A stretch of DNA of 64,000 nt from Legionella clemsonensis. Its GTDB lineage: Bacteria > Pseudomonadota > Gammaproteobacteria > Legionellales > Legionellaceae. Shown here piece after piece: positions 18,737 through 28,022 of this stretch. The stretch is taken from assembly GCF_002240035.1 (NCBI RefSeq), contig NZ_CP016397.1, positions 186,001-250,000 of the forward strand. Direction: 5' to 3'. Made by a program: the position numbers and the translations under genes. The first letter of the stretch is position 1. Each line of letters begins with the position of its first letter. Under the pieces are notes generated by a model, which saw only the letters and a program-made list of their open reading frames with translations, was not told the DNA's origin and did not search any database.

Positions 18737-19525
18737 TTACTGTAAATGTTCTTTCATGCAAGCAATGATCTGTTCAATATCTCCATCCAGAGGGATGACA
18801 TGCGCTGAATTGCTAAGCCAATGAATCCTAACATTGTCTTTATTAGCAAAGCGAGCAGCTACTCGCCATGAAGAGACTACTTTATCATGACAACCTAGAA
18901 ATACATCCGTTGGACAATCGGGTACATTAAATGAAAGCTGTTTAATTAAATTAAAAATTTCAATAATCGCTGCCAATGGCAATTTTCGGTAGGCAATTTC
19001 ACAATGTTGATTGGTAAATAAATCTCCGGAAAGTCCACGCACCTCCTGAAACCCAAGGCACGTTAAAAATTTGGCTAATTTCAAGGTGTGTTCTAATGGA
19101 AGACGCAAATCAAGAGCGGGTGCCAGCAAGTAAAGATGATGCAATTTAAACTGATTACTTAAATGACAAGCAAGTATTCCTCCTAAAGAGAGTCCCAAAA
19201 CATCGACTTGTTCAAACTCATTAAGCATAAGCTCACAGGATTGCTCTGCAGTCTTAAGCCAGGCTTCCGCTTTAACTTCAGCAAACGCTTTAAGCGTATC
19301 TGCATGTCCAGGCAATACAGGACATAGGATTGCATCATAAAAGGTCAGAGAGGGCAGCATTACGCGAAAAACAGCGGGTGTGGAAGTAAATCCATGTAAT
19401 AAAAGTAAGGCTCTCTTTTTTTCTCCATTGCGACGTTCAATGGGAGCCATAAGTGCTACATCTTTTTTATCAAGCGCAAAAAGCGGGATGCCTCGTCTCA
19501 TGGCGCGAAAATCATCAATATTCAT
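18737..19525 (-). CDS. Carboxylesterase / alpha-beta hydrolase
   Basis: 262 residues from ATG 19525, which follows AGGGAC at a good distance; the longer frame from 19555 lacks such a site. Features of the fold: LLLHGFTSTP oxyanion loop, nucleophile GLSLGG (Ser113), acidic residue in GCHDKVVS, and catalytic His in SAHVIPLDGD. The layout resembles monoacylglycerol lipase/carboxylesterase Est30-type enzymes. No signal peptide, so cytoplasmic. Convergent with the lipoprotein gene, only 11 bases between stops. Confidence 0.85.
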   Translation of the reverse strand: MNIDDFRAMRRGIPLFALDKKDVALMAPIERRNGEKKRALLLLHGFTSTPAVFRVMLPSLTFYDAILCPVLPGHADTLKAFAEVKAEAWLKTAEQSCELMLNEFEQVDVLGLSLGGILACHLSNQFKLHHLYLLAPALDLRLPLEHTLKLAKFLTCLGFQEVRGLSGDLFTNQHCEIAYRKLPLAAIIEIFNLIKQLSFNVPDCPTDVFLGCHDKVVSSWRVAARFANKDNVRIHWLSNSAHVIPLDGDIEQIIACMKEHLQ

Positions 19526-19780
19526 AAGTCCCTTTTTTGGTAAAAAAATTTGCAAAATAACTGTAAATTACTACTAAAAGTCTAGGTTATAACCAGTAAT
19601 TTGGTATGATCAAGTTACAGATGTAACCTTTAAAGATAGCTCGTTACCCCTCTTAAGTCAGATTATCATTAGGATACGTGAGCTTGAGATGGCAGTAAAT
19701 GCAAAAGATGAAGTTAGTAGAGAGTGTATAAATTGTGCTATCTTTAATTAATAATGTGGATAGATTTTAGGGGAATTACC

Positions 19781-20392
19781 ATGGCAACCGATCCTACTTC
19801 TGCACTTCCTATGGATAGTGGTCCCTCTTATGAGAATATTAGTGGTAATGATAATAATAAATCTCAAGCCAAACAAGAAGCACCACAACCAAAGCCTAAA
19901 GGCAAGAGCGATTCGCAAGCTGCTGATAAAGATAAAGACAGTACGAATGATCTACAAATGCAGATGCTGAAGCAACTGCAAGAGATGGTTAGTAAAGTAA
20001 ATAATCAGTTATATGGCCAACTTTATGATCAAATGGGTGATGCATTTAACAATATGTTTAAAGGCAAAAACTCCAGTAAAAATGAGGATTCTCCCAGCGA
20101 TGATACGCATGATGACATTGAGGACATGGAATCTGGTGATGATCTAGAGGATGTTTTTAAGGAGGATCAAACGCATGACGATATTGGGGACATGGAATCT
20201 GGTGATAACTTAGAAAGTACTTTCGATGATTCACCGATGGAGTCAATGTCTAGTACAGTTACCAATCCAACGGATTCCGATACTAATCCAGATTTAAACG
20301 TTATGGATAAAATATCCGGTGGTGACGGTCCTGCTTCAGACCTTGTTACAGCTGTCGAAAAAGATCCCGAAATGTTGGCAGCTCTAGCATAA
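19781..20392 (+). CDS. Acidic low-complexity hypothetical protein
   Basis: 203 residues from ATG 19781, preceded by AGGGGAATTACC. The N-terminal third is rich in Lys, Gln and Pro, and a helical segment follows (LQMQMLKQLQEMVSKVNNQL). A very acidic region carries two copies of a 22-residue unit, THDDIEDMESGDDLEDVF and THDDIGDMESGDNLESTF. The end is DPEMLAALA. No signal peptide, membrane segment or known domain. The disorder and acidity recall exported or chaperone-bound proteins. I do not recognise a family. Confidence 0.6.
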   Translation: MATDPTSALPMDSGPSYENISGNDNNKSQAKQEAPQPKPKGKSDSQAADKDKDSTNDLQMQMLKQLQEMVSKVNNQLYGQLYDQMGDAFNNMFKGKNSSKNEDSPSDDTHDDIEDMESGDDLEDVFKEDQTHDDIGDMESGDNLESTFDDSPMESMSSTVTNPTDSDTNPDLNVMDKISGGDGPASDLVTAVEKDPEMLAALA

Positions 20393-20394
20393 AT

Positions 20395-20416
20395 GGTAAA
20401 GAGCATGCTCTTTACC
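20395..20416. terminator. Bidirectional terminator-like palindrome
   Basis: GGTAAAGAGCATGCTCTTTACC is a perfect 22-base palindrome, flanked by AAAT and ATTT. It sits between two converging genes and can serve both. Confidence 0.65.
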
Positions 20417-20436
20417 CATTTATAATCTCCAATGAA

Positions 20437-21450
20437 TTAATTCTCTAACAGCTTGTGCGGCAAACTCTCAAGACGTCCTGCCTGCGTGACAATGACGTAA
20501 TCAAGTTTACGTTGTAGTTCACTAATAGTATCAGCACCGGCATAGGTTAAACCTGAGCGTAAACCCCCGATGATATCTGCAATAATACTGTCTTGATGAT
20601 TACGATAGGGAACTTCGGTCGCAACACCTTCTGCGGTTTTCCATTCGTGCATTTGCCCTAAAAAATCTTCTTGCGCTTCTCTTGAAGCCATGCCGCGATA
20701 GCGTTTAACCTGTTTGCCATCTTCCTTGGTGATGACTTCACCTGGAGTGGGTTCTGTTCCAGCCAGTATACCACCTATCATGACAAAATCAGCACCAAAA
20801 GCAAGGGCTTTGACGATGTCACCAGAAGTGCGAATGCCACCATCGGCTACAATAGAGCGGTCAGTGCGGGCACAATCCTGAATACAGGTTAGCATGGGAA
20901 TACCAAAGCCTGTTTTGATGCGCGTGCTGCATACAGAGCCACCCCCAATGCCTGCTTTAATGATATCGGCACCACAAGAGGCCAGATAATCAGCACCGGC
21001 ATAAGTAGCCACATTACCAGCCATAATGCAGCGACTACCCAATAGTTGCCTTAAGTTTTTTAGTGTTTTTCCCACATATTTGGCATGAGCATGAGCGACA
21101 TCGACACAAAAATAATCAGCACCAGCATCACGCAGGGCTTCTGCGCGTTGTAACTCAGCATCGGTACAGCCTACGGAAACAAAAACCGGGCCCCGGCAGT
21201 TCTTAAATTCTTTGATATTTTCTTCGATACTTAAAAACCGATGCAAAGCACCAATGCCACCCTTGCTATGCATGAAATTAGCCATCTTGCTCTCGGTGAT
21301 GGTATCCATATTGGAGCTGATAACCGGTAATTGCAAACTAAGTTTCCCCAACCTATCAGTCATACTGACATTGACTACGCGCCTTGATTCATGATGGTTA
21401 TAGGCTGGAACCAGTAATACATCATCAAAAGTGATGGCTTGGTTATTCAT
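20437..21450 (-). CDS. guaC: GMP reductase
   Basis: 337 residues of the IMPDH/GMP reductase barrel: [13 protein letters not shown] at the start, SSNMDTIT, and the catalytic loop [13 protein letters not shown] with Cys174. No CBS domains are present and the length is near that of GuaC (about 345), which favours GMP reductase over IMP dehydrogenase. The enzyme deaminates GMP to IMP with NADPH, in purine salvage. A consensus DnaA-box sequence TGTGGATAA lies just upstream at 21463-21471. It follows the phoH-like gene by 34 bases and may be cotranscribed. Confidence 0.87.
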   Translation of the reverse strand: MNNQAITFDDVLLVPAYNHHESRRVVNVSMTDRLGKLSLQLPVISSNMDTITESKMANFMHSKGGIGALHRFLSIEENIKEFKNCRGPVFVSVGCTDAELQRAEALRDAGADYFCVDVAHAHAKYVGKTLKNLRQLLGSRCIMAGNVATYAGADYLASCGADIIKAGIGGGSVCSTRIKTGFGIPMLTCIQDCARTDRSIVADGGIRTSGDIVKALAFGADFVMIGGILAGTEPTPGEVITKEDGKQVKRYRGMASREAQEDFLGQMHEWKTAEGVATEVPYRNHQDSIIADIIGGLRSGLTYAGADTISELQRKLDYVIVTQAGRLESLPHKLLEN

Positions 21451-21484
21451 TATTAATCCTCATGTGGATAAGCAAAAGCGTGTA

Positions 21485-22888
21485 CTATAAATGCTCAGCG
21501 GCATAATAAGCAAGTCTTGAACGCTCACCCCGTGTTAATGTCATATGGGCACTGTGTTGCCAATGCTTGAAACGATCGACAGCAAAGGTTAATCCAGAAG
21601 TCGTTTCTGTCAAATAAGGAGTATCAATTTGCTTGATATCCCCAAGGCAAACAATTTTACTACCAGGGCCGGCTCGTGTTACCAGGGTTTTAATTTGCTT
21701 TGATGTCAGGTTTTGCGCCTCATCAATAATAATAAAACGATTTAAAAACGTGCGGCCTCGCATGAAGTTAAGCGAGCGAATTTTAATCTTGTTTTGCAAC
21801 AGATCCTGAGTAGCGCCGCGGCCAAAGCTTCCACCCTCCTGGGAGCTGTGCAGCACTTCAAGATTATCCATGAGTGCGCCCATCCATGGGGTCATTTTTT
21901 CTTCTTCCGTACCTGGCAAGAAACCAATGTCTTCGCCTACAGGGATAGTCACTCGGGTCATTAAAATTTCATTGTAACGGCTTTGATCCAGCACTTGAGT
22001 GAGTCCTGCTGCGATAGTTAACAACGTTTTACCTGTGCCGGCAGAACCTTGCAATGTTACAAAATCGATCTCTGGGTCGAGCAATAAATTAAGGGCAAAA
22101 TTCTGCTCACGGTTGCGTGCTGTTATTCCCCATATCGCATGTTTGGATTGCGTATAATCCCGTGCCAACTGTACTACTGTTCCACCTTCTGCAATTTCTT
22201 TAACAATGGCTTGAAATTGATTATCCTGTGTACTGATACAATCATTAAAATTCCATTGGGTTGTTAATGGACCGCTGATGCGATAAAACGTTTTGCCATT
22301 GTCTTGCCAGGCTTCCATATTTTTAGCATGGGTATCCCAAAAATTATCTTCAAGAATATGTAAACCACTATGCAAAAGATCGACATCATCCAAGACTTTG
22401 TCGTTATAATAATCTTCAGCAGGAATGCCAAGAATACCAGCTTTGATGCGTAAGTTAATGTCTTTGGAGATAATAATCACCTGACGGCCAGGGTATTTTT
22501 TTTGTAAACCTAATGCCGTGGCAAGGAGGGTATTGTCCGCTTTATGACCTGGTAACGAGGTGGGGCGCAGTTGTTCAAATTCATCCGTTTGAAAAAACAA
22601 ACGACCACTGCTTTTTACTTTTTCACCACTAAGAAAATTGGCAATAGGGAGACCTGCTACAACCTCTTGATGGCTGGCATTACTCATTAATTCAACCAGC
22701 ATCCGATTGGTTTGACGCACGTTTCGAGCCACTTCAGAAAGACCGGTCTTATGGCTATCTAACTCTTCCAAAACGACCATCGGTAAATAAATGTCATGTT
22801 CTTCAAAGCGATAGATAGCCGTAGGATCATGCATCATGATATTCGTATCAAGTACGAACAATTTGGTTTCTTTATTATCCTTTTCCAT
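21485..22888 (-). CDS. PIN-PhoH family ATPase/ribonuclease
   Basis: 467 residues with two domains. The N-terminal PIN nuclease domain (about 8-165) has FVLDTNIMMHDP, EELDSHK, KADNTLL and SKDINLR, giving the usual set of acidic residues. The C-terminal PhoH ATPase (about 255-460) has Walker A GSAGTGKT (281-288) and Walker B RFIIIDEAQN (384-393). The PhoH2-type architecture is associated with ATP-dependent RNA unwinding and cleavage. First gene of a minus-strand run with guaC; start ATG 22888. Confidence 0.9.
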   Translation of the reverse strand: MEKDNKETKLFVLDTNIMMHDPTAIYRFEEHDIYLPMVVLEELDSHKTGLSEVARNVRQTNRMLVELMSNASHQEVVAGLPIANFLSGEKVKSSGRLFFQTDEFEQLRPTSLPGHKADNTLLATALGLQKKYPGRQVIIISKDINLRIKAGILGIPAEDYYNDKVLDDVDLLHSGLHILEDNFWDTHAKNMEAWQDNGKTFYRISGPLTTQWNFNDCISTQDNQFQAIVKEIAEGGTVVQLARDYTQSKHAIWGITARNREQNFALNLLLDPEIDFVTLQGSAGTGKTLLTIAAGLTQVLDQSRYNEILMTRVTIPVGEDIGFLPGTEEEKMTPWMGALMDNLEVLHSSQEGGSFGRGATQDLLQNKIKIRSLNFMRGRTFLNRFIIIDEAQNLTSKQIKTLVTRAGPGSKIVCLGDIKQIDTPYLTETTSGLTFAVDRFKHWQHSAHMTLTRGERSRLAYYAAEHL

Positions 22889-22974
22889 GATTCACCTATC
22901 AGAAAAATGTATTCATTGTGCTGAGGGTGATTCATGCAGTCAAGCGTTATCTTCTTTAACTTGTCATCAGAAGA

Positions 22975-23448
22975 TTAACGCTTGTTACTTTGGAAGTGTT
23001 TTAATAGAGTAATGACCTCAGCGACATGTCCTTTGACATTAACTTTTCGCCATTCCTGACGTAAAATGCCTTGTGGATCAATAAGAAACGTACTTCGTTC
23101 TATTCCTCGAACTTGCTTGCCATACATTGTCTTCATTTTAATGACATCAAATTTTTTGCATAAAGTTTCCTCTTTATCACTAATTAATTCAAAGGGAAGC
23201 GCTTGTTTACCTTTAAAGTTTTCATGCGACTTTAAACTGTCTCTGGAAATACCAAGTACCTCAGCATTCAATGCTTTCAATTGTGGGTAAGCATCACGAA
23301 AATCTTGTCCTTCTGTAGTGCATCCAGGAGTAGAGTCTTTAGGATAAAAATAAAGAATCAACCACTGGCCTTCATAATCACTTAATTTGCCTTCCAAACC
23401 ATTGGTTGCGGTAAATTCAAAATCATTTATTTTCTCACCGATATTCAT
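22975..23448 (-). CDS. bcp: Thioredoxin-dependent peroxiredoxin (Bcp/PrxQ)
   Basis: 157 residues. The peroxidatic motif STPGCTTEGQDFRD carries the catalytic Cys and active-site Thr; LYFYPKDSTPGCT is the family signature. The resolving Cys five residues later, found in E. coli Bcp, is absent, so this is a one-Cys or alternative-resolving type. It reduces peroxides in the cytoplasm. A strong AGGAGG site precedes ATG 23448. Confidence 0.9.
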   Translation of the reverse strand: MNIGEKINDFEFTATNGLEGKLSDYEGQWLILYFYPKDSTPGCTTEGQDFRDAYPQLKALNAEVLGISRDSLKSHENFKGKQALPFELISDKEETLCKKFDVIKMKTMYGKQVRGIERSTFLIDPQGILRQEWRKVNVKGHVAEVITLLKHFQSNKR

Positions 23449-23527
23449 GGGTCCTCCTCATAACATGAATGATTAACAAGGTAGCCTAATTGAAAGTGAG
23501 AATTTCGCCAAATGTTTTTGTTGAGTG

Positions 23528-23533
23528 TATAAT
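23528..23533 (+). promoter_or_regulatory. -10 element of smpB
   Basis: An exact TATAAT 41 bases before the smpB ATG. No strong -35 is seen at the matching distance. Confidence 0.45.
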
Positions 23534-23574
23534 TGCGGTTTTAATTTTAAAAAGTAATTATTTTAGGTGGTCTT

Positions 23575-24045
23575 ATGAGTAGCCATAAACAACACAGTGC
23601 TACAATTGCCACGAACAAAAAGGCGCATTTTGAGTATTTCATCGAAGATGACTACGAGGCTGGTATTGTTCTTGAAGGCTGGGAAGTAAAAAGTTTACGC
23701 GCAGGAAAAATTAATCTGTCGGATGCTCATGTCATTATCAAACATGGGGAAGCTTTTTTGTTGGGGGCGCAAATTCAACCTCTGCCAACTGCCGCTGCTC
23801 ATCTTTTCCCCGATCCTGTTCGCACGCGAAAATTACTGTTAAATAGAAAGGAGATTAATCAGCTGATAGGCAGTGTAGAGCGCCAGGGATATACTCTTGT
23901 CCCCCTCTCTTTATATTGGAAACATAATCGGGTAAAGATGAAACTGGCTTTAGCCAAAGGTAAAAAAACTCATGATAAACGGGAAACGATCAAGGATAGA
24001 GACTGGAATCGAGAACGCGCCCGTTTGCTAAAAAAGCATAATTAA
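23575..24045 (+). CDS. smpB: SsrA-binding protein SmpB
   Basis: 156 residues of the normal SmpB length. [28 protein letters not shown] is the conserved OB-fold start, KLLLNRKEI and [22 protein letters not shown] follow, and the C-terminal tail is basic ([15 protein letters not shown]). It delivers tmRNA to stalled ribosomes for trans-translation. The site AGGTGG precedes ATG 23575. No tmRNA gene was seen beside it. Confidence 0.97.
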   Translation: MSSHKQHSATIATNKKAHFEYFIEDDYEAGIVLEGWEVKSLRAGKINLSDAHVIIKHGEAFLLGAQIQPLPTAAAHLFPDPVRTRKLLLNRKEINQLIGSVERQGYTLVPLSLYWKHNRVKMKLALAKGKKTHDKRETIKDRDWNRERARLLKKHN

Positions 24046-24114
24046 AGCATAACTTTATCGAAAAAATCCTGCTCGCCATTATCTGGTATTCTGACGTATG
24101 GAATGACTAATTTT

Positions 24115-24246
24115 TCAATCAACGTCAGGACGATATTGGTCATTTCTAAGGCTATCTACCAGATCTGCTGTTCGAGTACTAACACGACCTTGTCGTATTT
24201 CAGGAAACTCTTTTTCTACTTCTTCAACAGCTGTATAGGCATCCAT
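24115..24246 (-). CDS. Small ORF or 3' gene fragment (43 aa)
   Basis: A frame from ATG 24246 reads MDAYTAVEEVEKEFPEIRQGRVSTRTADLVDSLRN..., with good protein character. The same frame is open upstream to about 24303 (KKVEGLKALLSKAIT). It has no clear ribosome site and sits in a gene-poor gap. It could be a small gene or the surviving end of a lost one. I do not recognise it. Confidence 0.35.
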   Translation of the reverse strand: MDAYTAVEEVEKEFPEIRQGRVSTRTADLVDSLRNDQYRPDVD

Positions 24247-24398
24247 GGTGATTGCCTTGCTTAATAAAGCCTTCAATCCCTCTACTTTTTTGCTTTTCTA
24301 TCTTTATGTGGGTAAACACTATTCTATTAAATTCCCATTTTTCTGTGAGGAAGTGCTACAGGAGATTATTGGAATTAGAAGATTTTTTGGATATAGCT

Positions 24399-24444
24399 AG
24401 TGCCCATCAGCTGTGAATTATTCATTCATAGTTGATTGGGCACT
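24399..24444. repeat. Imperfect hairpin in the smpB-argE gap
   Basis: AGTGCCCATCAGCTGTGAAT (24399-24418) pairs with 24424-24444, apart from one bulge and two mismatches. It lies 50 bases before a second, perfect hairpin. The rest of 24046-24613 holds only the small frame at 24115-24246. Confidence 0.45.
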
Positions 24445-24490
24445 CACTATTTTCTGACTATTCGCGGGTTATTGTATTACGTCTTATTAC

Positions 24491-24524
24491 TTTGATAAAT
24501 GGGTACTTTTACCCATTTATCAAA
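24491..24524. repeat. Perfect 15-bp hairpin
   Basis: TTTGATAAATGGGTA and its exact complement TACCCATTTATCAAA flank a 4-base loop (CTTT). No T run follows on either strand. Possible uses are a bidirectional terminator, an operator or part of a small RNA. Confidence 0.5.
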
Positions 24525-24613
24525 TTCCTTCCGCCACACATTGTAAAAGCGTGGCTAGTATTAAAGTGATAAATTTCATCTATCCTAAATAATAAGGACT
24601 TGTTATTTCAGCG

Positions 24614-25810
24614 ATGGAAAAGCACACGGGATCTTCAATGAATACAATGCAATGGCTCAAAAAACTTGTCGGGTTTAATACTATTTCCAGTAATTCTAAT
24701 ATGGAGCTTATTGAAGCGATTGCGCTGTGGTTTAAAAAACATAATCTTCCTTACCATGTCATTCATGATACTACTAAAACAAAAGCAAATTTGTTAGCAA
24801 GTATCCCAGCCAAAAATGGCGAAACGCAGGGTGGTATTTTATTATCGGGCCATACTGATGTAGTTCCTGTCGCAGGCCAGATATGGAAGACGGACCCTTT
24901 TTTAGCCACTAAAGTAGACGGCAAAATTTATGGTCGTGGCACCAGTGATATGAAGGGATTTATTGCTGTTGCACTTGCTTTAGTCCCCGAATTTAACCGT
25001 CTTGAGTTAAATAAACCGATTCATTTTGCCTTTACTTATGACGAAGAGGTGGGTTGCATTGGTGTGGATTTTTTAATTGAATATTTGCAGCAAATTGCCT
25101 TACATCCCGAAGGTTGTATTGTCGGTGAGCCTTCGAGTATGCGTCCAATTATCGGTGAAAAATCGAGACAGGTTTTTCATTGTCAAATACAAGGATTGTC
25201 TGCTCACTCATCTCGAGCAGATAAAGGTTGTAATGCAATTGAGTATGCCAGTCGCTTGATTTGTTACATTAATAAAATCGCTAACTACGCTCGAGAAAAA
25301 GGTCCCTTTGATAACGATTTTGATTTGCCTTTTACCACTATTTCTACCAATGTCATCAGTGGGGGCTCTGCCACCAATGTTATTCCTGGTAGCTGTGAAT
25401 TATTATTTGAAGTGCGTTATTTACCTCAGTTCCCTCTGGAAAATTTTCGCAGTCAGGTTGAAAATTATATTAATGAGGAATTAGTGCCGAAAATGAGGAA
25501 AATATATCCGAAGGCGGCTATTTATCTCGATCAAGTTTCAGAAGCACCGGGATTTGCTGCTCATGAAGATGCTCCCTTGACTCATCTTGTTAGAACGATA
25601 ACTGGTGTAAAAGAGCGATATAAGGTTTCCTATTCAACAGAAGCAAGATCTTATCAGGATGCAGGAATTCCTTCCGTCATTTGTGGGCCTGGAAATATTG
25701 AGCAAGCGCATCGACCTAATGAATTTATTACCATTGAGCAACTTAAAATCTGTGAGCACATGCTTAAAAATGTAGTGAATTTGTATTGCAGGAGTGACTC
25801 TGTCCCCTAG
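24614..25810 (+). CDS. argE: Acetylornithine deacetylase
   Basis: 398 residues of the M20 metallopeptidase family. Metal and catalytic motifs are present: SGHTDVVP, GRGTSDMKG, TYDEEVGC (catalytic Glu pair), GEPSSM, and near the end QDAGIPSVICGPGNIEQAHRPNEF with the last metal-binding His. It removes acetyl from N2-acetylornithine in arginine synthesis. Start is either ATG 24614 or the Met at 24638 (MNTMQW); the shorter form is closer to family length. No other arg gene is adjacent. The stop overlaps the convergent GNAT gene by four bases. Confidence 0.85.
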   Translation: MEKHTGSSMNTMQWLKKLVGFNTISSNSNMELIEAIALWFKKHNLPYHVIHDTTKTKANLLASIPAKNGETQGGILLSGHTDVVPVAGQIWKTDPFLATKVDGKIYGRGTSDMKGFIAVALALVPEFNRLELNKPIHFAFTYDEEVGCIGVDFLIEYLQQIALHPEGCIVGEPSSMRPIIGEKSRQVFHCQIQGLSAHSSRADKGCNAIEYASRLICYINKIANYAREKGPFDNDFDLPFTTISTNVISGGSATNVIPGSCELLFEVRYLPQFPLENFRSQVENYINEELVPKMRKIYPKAAIYLDQVSEAPGFAAHEDAPLTHLVRTITGVKERYKVSYSTEARSYQDAGIPSVICGPGNIEQAHRPNEFITIEQLKICEHMLKNVVNLYCRSDSVP

Positions 25811-26307
25811 CGGTTTTTTATACGGTAGAACCGTGACTCCATGTCTAAATAAACATCATCTTTATAATATTCCATCCCGCATTTTTCCATGACACGTAAT
25901 GAAGCAGTGTGATTTTTATCGGCATAAGCAATGATGTAATCTCTGTCAATGTTATTTTTTGCCCACTCGAGTAATGCGTTTAACACTTCTGTGGCATAGC
26001 CTCTACGCCAATATTTTTTATGAAAAAGATAGCCCACCTTTACTTCGCCTGTTTCTAATTCATCAAAATAGGCTTCTCCAACAAACTCACCGGTTTTGAG
26101 ATTAAAGATGACCAGGCAAGGCAAATTTTTGCGTTCAAAATTATAGAAACATTCTTTCATGTATTGTTTGATTTCATGACAACTAAGAGTGCCCTCGGGA
26201 TAGTATTTTTTTACTTCTGGGTCTTGATCCAACTCTGCCAGATAAGCTAAATCTTCTCTGCTCATGGGGCGTAAACCAAGACGTTTGGTCGTTATTAGGT
26301 AAGACAT
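25807..26307 (-). CDS. GNAT acetyltransferase (RimJ/RimL-like)
   Basis: 166 residues. The start LITTKRLGLRPMSREDLAYLAEL is typical of RimJ/RimL-type acetyltransferases. VGYLFHKKYWRRGYATEVLNALLEWA carries the acetyl-CoA loop (W-R-R-G-Y-A), and NHTASLRVMEKCGM is the C-terminal motif. The substrate, whether protein N-terminus or small molecule, cannot be assigned. Start ATG 26307. Confidence 0.88.
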   Translation of the reverse strand: MSYLITTKRLGLRPMSREDLAYLAELDQDPEVKKYYPEGTLSCHEIKQYMKECFYNFERKNLPCLVIFNLKTGEFVGEAYFDELETGEVKVGYLFHKKYWRRGYATEVLNALLEWAKNNIDRDYIIAYADKNHTASLRVMEKCGMEYYKDDVYLDMESRFYRIKNR

Positions 26308-26622
26308 CTCAGTTGCTCATTGACATAAAAATTTAAGATAACTTCATTAAAAATGGCACAGTTATCCCATAAAATCAAAATAATCCGGAGTGACTCAGGG
26401 TAGATGCATCCAATTTGAGCACAAAAGGTCCCTCTTTCTTGTATTTTGCCCTATATCGGACTATATAAGAGGCCAAATGACGGTTTGTTAGCATAGCGCG
26501 TTTTAAAAGTTGACAAAAAATTAATGCAGCATCTAATCTAGTAGATAAATTCCTAAACAACTTCCCCTTTTAGAATTAAGCAAGCAGGCTCAAATGGAAT
26601 ATTATGAATCTAAGGAGAGATT
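26308..26622. other. Intergenic region with plaC promoter
   Basis: No gene of its own. The plus strand carries TTGACA at 26510-26515 and TAATCT at 26534-26539, spaced 18 bases. A 61-codon minus-strand frame here has no coding character I would trust. Confidence 0.45.
26510..26539 (+). promoter_or_regulatory. Probable sigma-70 promoter of plaC
   Basis: Consensus -35 TTGACA and near-consensus -10 TAATCT with an 18-base spacer, 84 bases before the plaC ATG. Confidence 0.5.
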
Positions 26623-27921
26623 ATGTCATCAATTTGCACGAGGATGTGCTTATGGCTGTGTGCGATGGGTTTTAGTGCCCTCTTATTTGCAGCTACCCCA
26701 GTCAAATCCATAGTTGTCTTTGGCGATAGCTTATCCGACAATGGAAATACGACTCATCTCTTAAAAAGTTTACGACAAGAGGAAAGTCCGGCTTACCTCG
26801 TGCGCCCCTTGAAAGTATTTGTCATCAATAAGATGGAAGAGTTTGCCTATGATTATTATGTACCACAGGCAGTTCTTGACGCAGGGATTGAAATCGTTAC
26901 TGAATTCTTCGATACCGAATTAGGACCTTTATTAGCCAATTTGGTGGGTAAAGTGCGTAAAGTGCCAATTCTTCCAGGAGAACCTTACTGGCAAAACCAT
27001 TTTTCCAATGGTCGTGTATGGAACGAATATTTAGCATCTATGATAGGTATCGATCGTGAAGATGCGCACTTCTATGACAATCAGGCTTTTGGTGGTAGCT
27101 GGGCTGTAACTTACGATTATCAAGTGACCACCTGGAATTTAATTCGTCATCCGCTGGGCACTTTGAAAACATTAATTGTAGGGAAATTAATTCCACCAAG
27201 TTTAGGTTTAACCGTGCAAGCTTATTTAATGATGAAAAGTTCACTGGATGAAGATGCTGTTTATTTTGTCCTCACTGGTGCTAATGATTATCTGAACGTT
27301 TTATTTTTTGAAGATAACTATAATCCTGCAGTGATGAATAGCTACATTGATAATGTGATTGATGGTTTGGGGACAGGAGTACGAAAATTAATTCAGGCTG
27401 GTGCTCGCCATGTAGTCATCATGGGATTACCTAATATTGGTGAAACGCCTAAATTTGTTCACACTACCGACAAACCTGTGCTCACTGCCGCCATGCAGCA
27501 GCATAATGAACGGCTACAAAAACGGGTGGAAGAATGGCGTACTAGTTACCCTGAAGTTGATTTTCTATACATAGATTTACAGCAATTTTTGCAAAAAGCG
27601 TTGGCGGACCCACAAAAATATGGTTTTTCCAACATTACTGATGCCTGTATTGACGTAAAATTTCCCATGTTCAGGGTATTTGCCCAGTCACCTTTTGCCA
27701 GAAACTATGTATTGCAATATGCACAGGTGTTGCAATATCGCGATAGGAATTTTGGTCCTAATGAAAAGAATTACCATATATGTGATGCGCCTGAACGCTA
27801 TTTATTTTGGGATGAAGTGCATCCTACCACGCGTGCTCATCGTTATCTGGCTTACGAGATTTGCGAAGTTATGAAGCAGCATGGCTATAAAATCACATGT
27901 GAAGCACCAGCAAATAGTTAG
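26623..27921 (+). CDS. plaC: GDSL lipase / glycerophospholipid:cholesterol acyltransferase PlaC
   Basis: 432 residues, close to PlaC of L. pneumophila (about 433). A signal peptide occupies residues 1-23. Block I is VVFGDSLSDNGN with nucleophile Ser36; block III is TGANDY; block V has DEVHPTTRAH with the catalytic Asp and His. Two Cys in the C-terminal third (TDACID, YHICDAP) fit the disulfide loop that protease processing opens in PlaC. Known members hydrolyse phospholipids and transfer acyl groups to cholesterol after type II secretion. PlaA and PlaD are shorter or different, so PlaC is the best name. Confidence 0.8.
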   Translation: MSSICTRMCLWLCAMGFSALLFAATPVKSIVVFGDSLSDNGNTTHLLKSLRQEESPAYLVRPLKVFVINKMEEFAYDYYVPQAVLDAGIEIVTEFFDTELGPLLANLVGKVRKVPILPGEPYWQNHFSNGRVWNEYLASMIGIDREDAHFYDNQAFGGSWAVTYDYQVTTWNLIRHPLGTLKTLIVGKLIPPSLGLTVQAYLMMKSSLDEDAVYFVLTGANDYLNVLFFEDNYNPAVMNSYIDNVIDGLGTGVRKLIQAGARHVVIMGLPNIGETPKFVHTTDKPVLTAAMQQHNERLQKRVEEWRTSYPEVDFLYIDLQQFLQKALADPQKYGFSNITDACIDVKFPMFRVFAQSPFARNYVLQYAQVLQYRDRNFGPNEKNYHICDAPERYLFWDEVHPTTRAHRYLAYEICEVMKQHGYKITCEAPANS

Positions 27922-28022
27922 ATTTTGGCGCTGAATATGGCATACTGGGCAATTTTGCAAGAGATCATTCCATGTTCTACAGTTTGAAAATATGGGTGAT
28001 ATCGATGATCTAAGGAGTTTTT

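Noticed and set aside
24046..24613. tmRNA gene beside smpB
   Set aside because: No tRNA-Ala-like ends and no tag-peptide reading frame could be found.
26375..26560. Minus-strand frame of 61 codons before plaC
   Set aside because: No ribosome site, and it covers the plaC promoter.
27922..28022. glmS ribozyme/riboswitch
   Set aside because: Only 101 bases precede the gene and no ribozyme core is seen; the element is a feature of Gram-positive bacteria.
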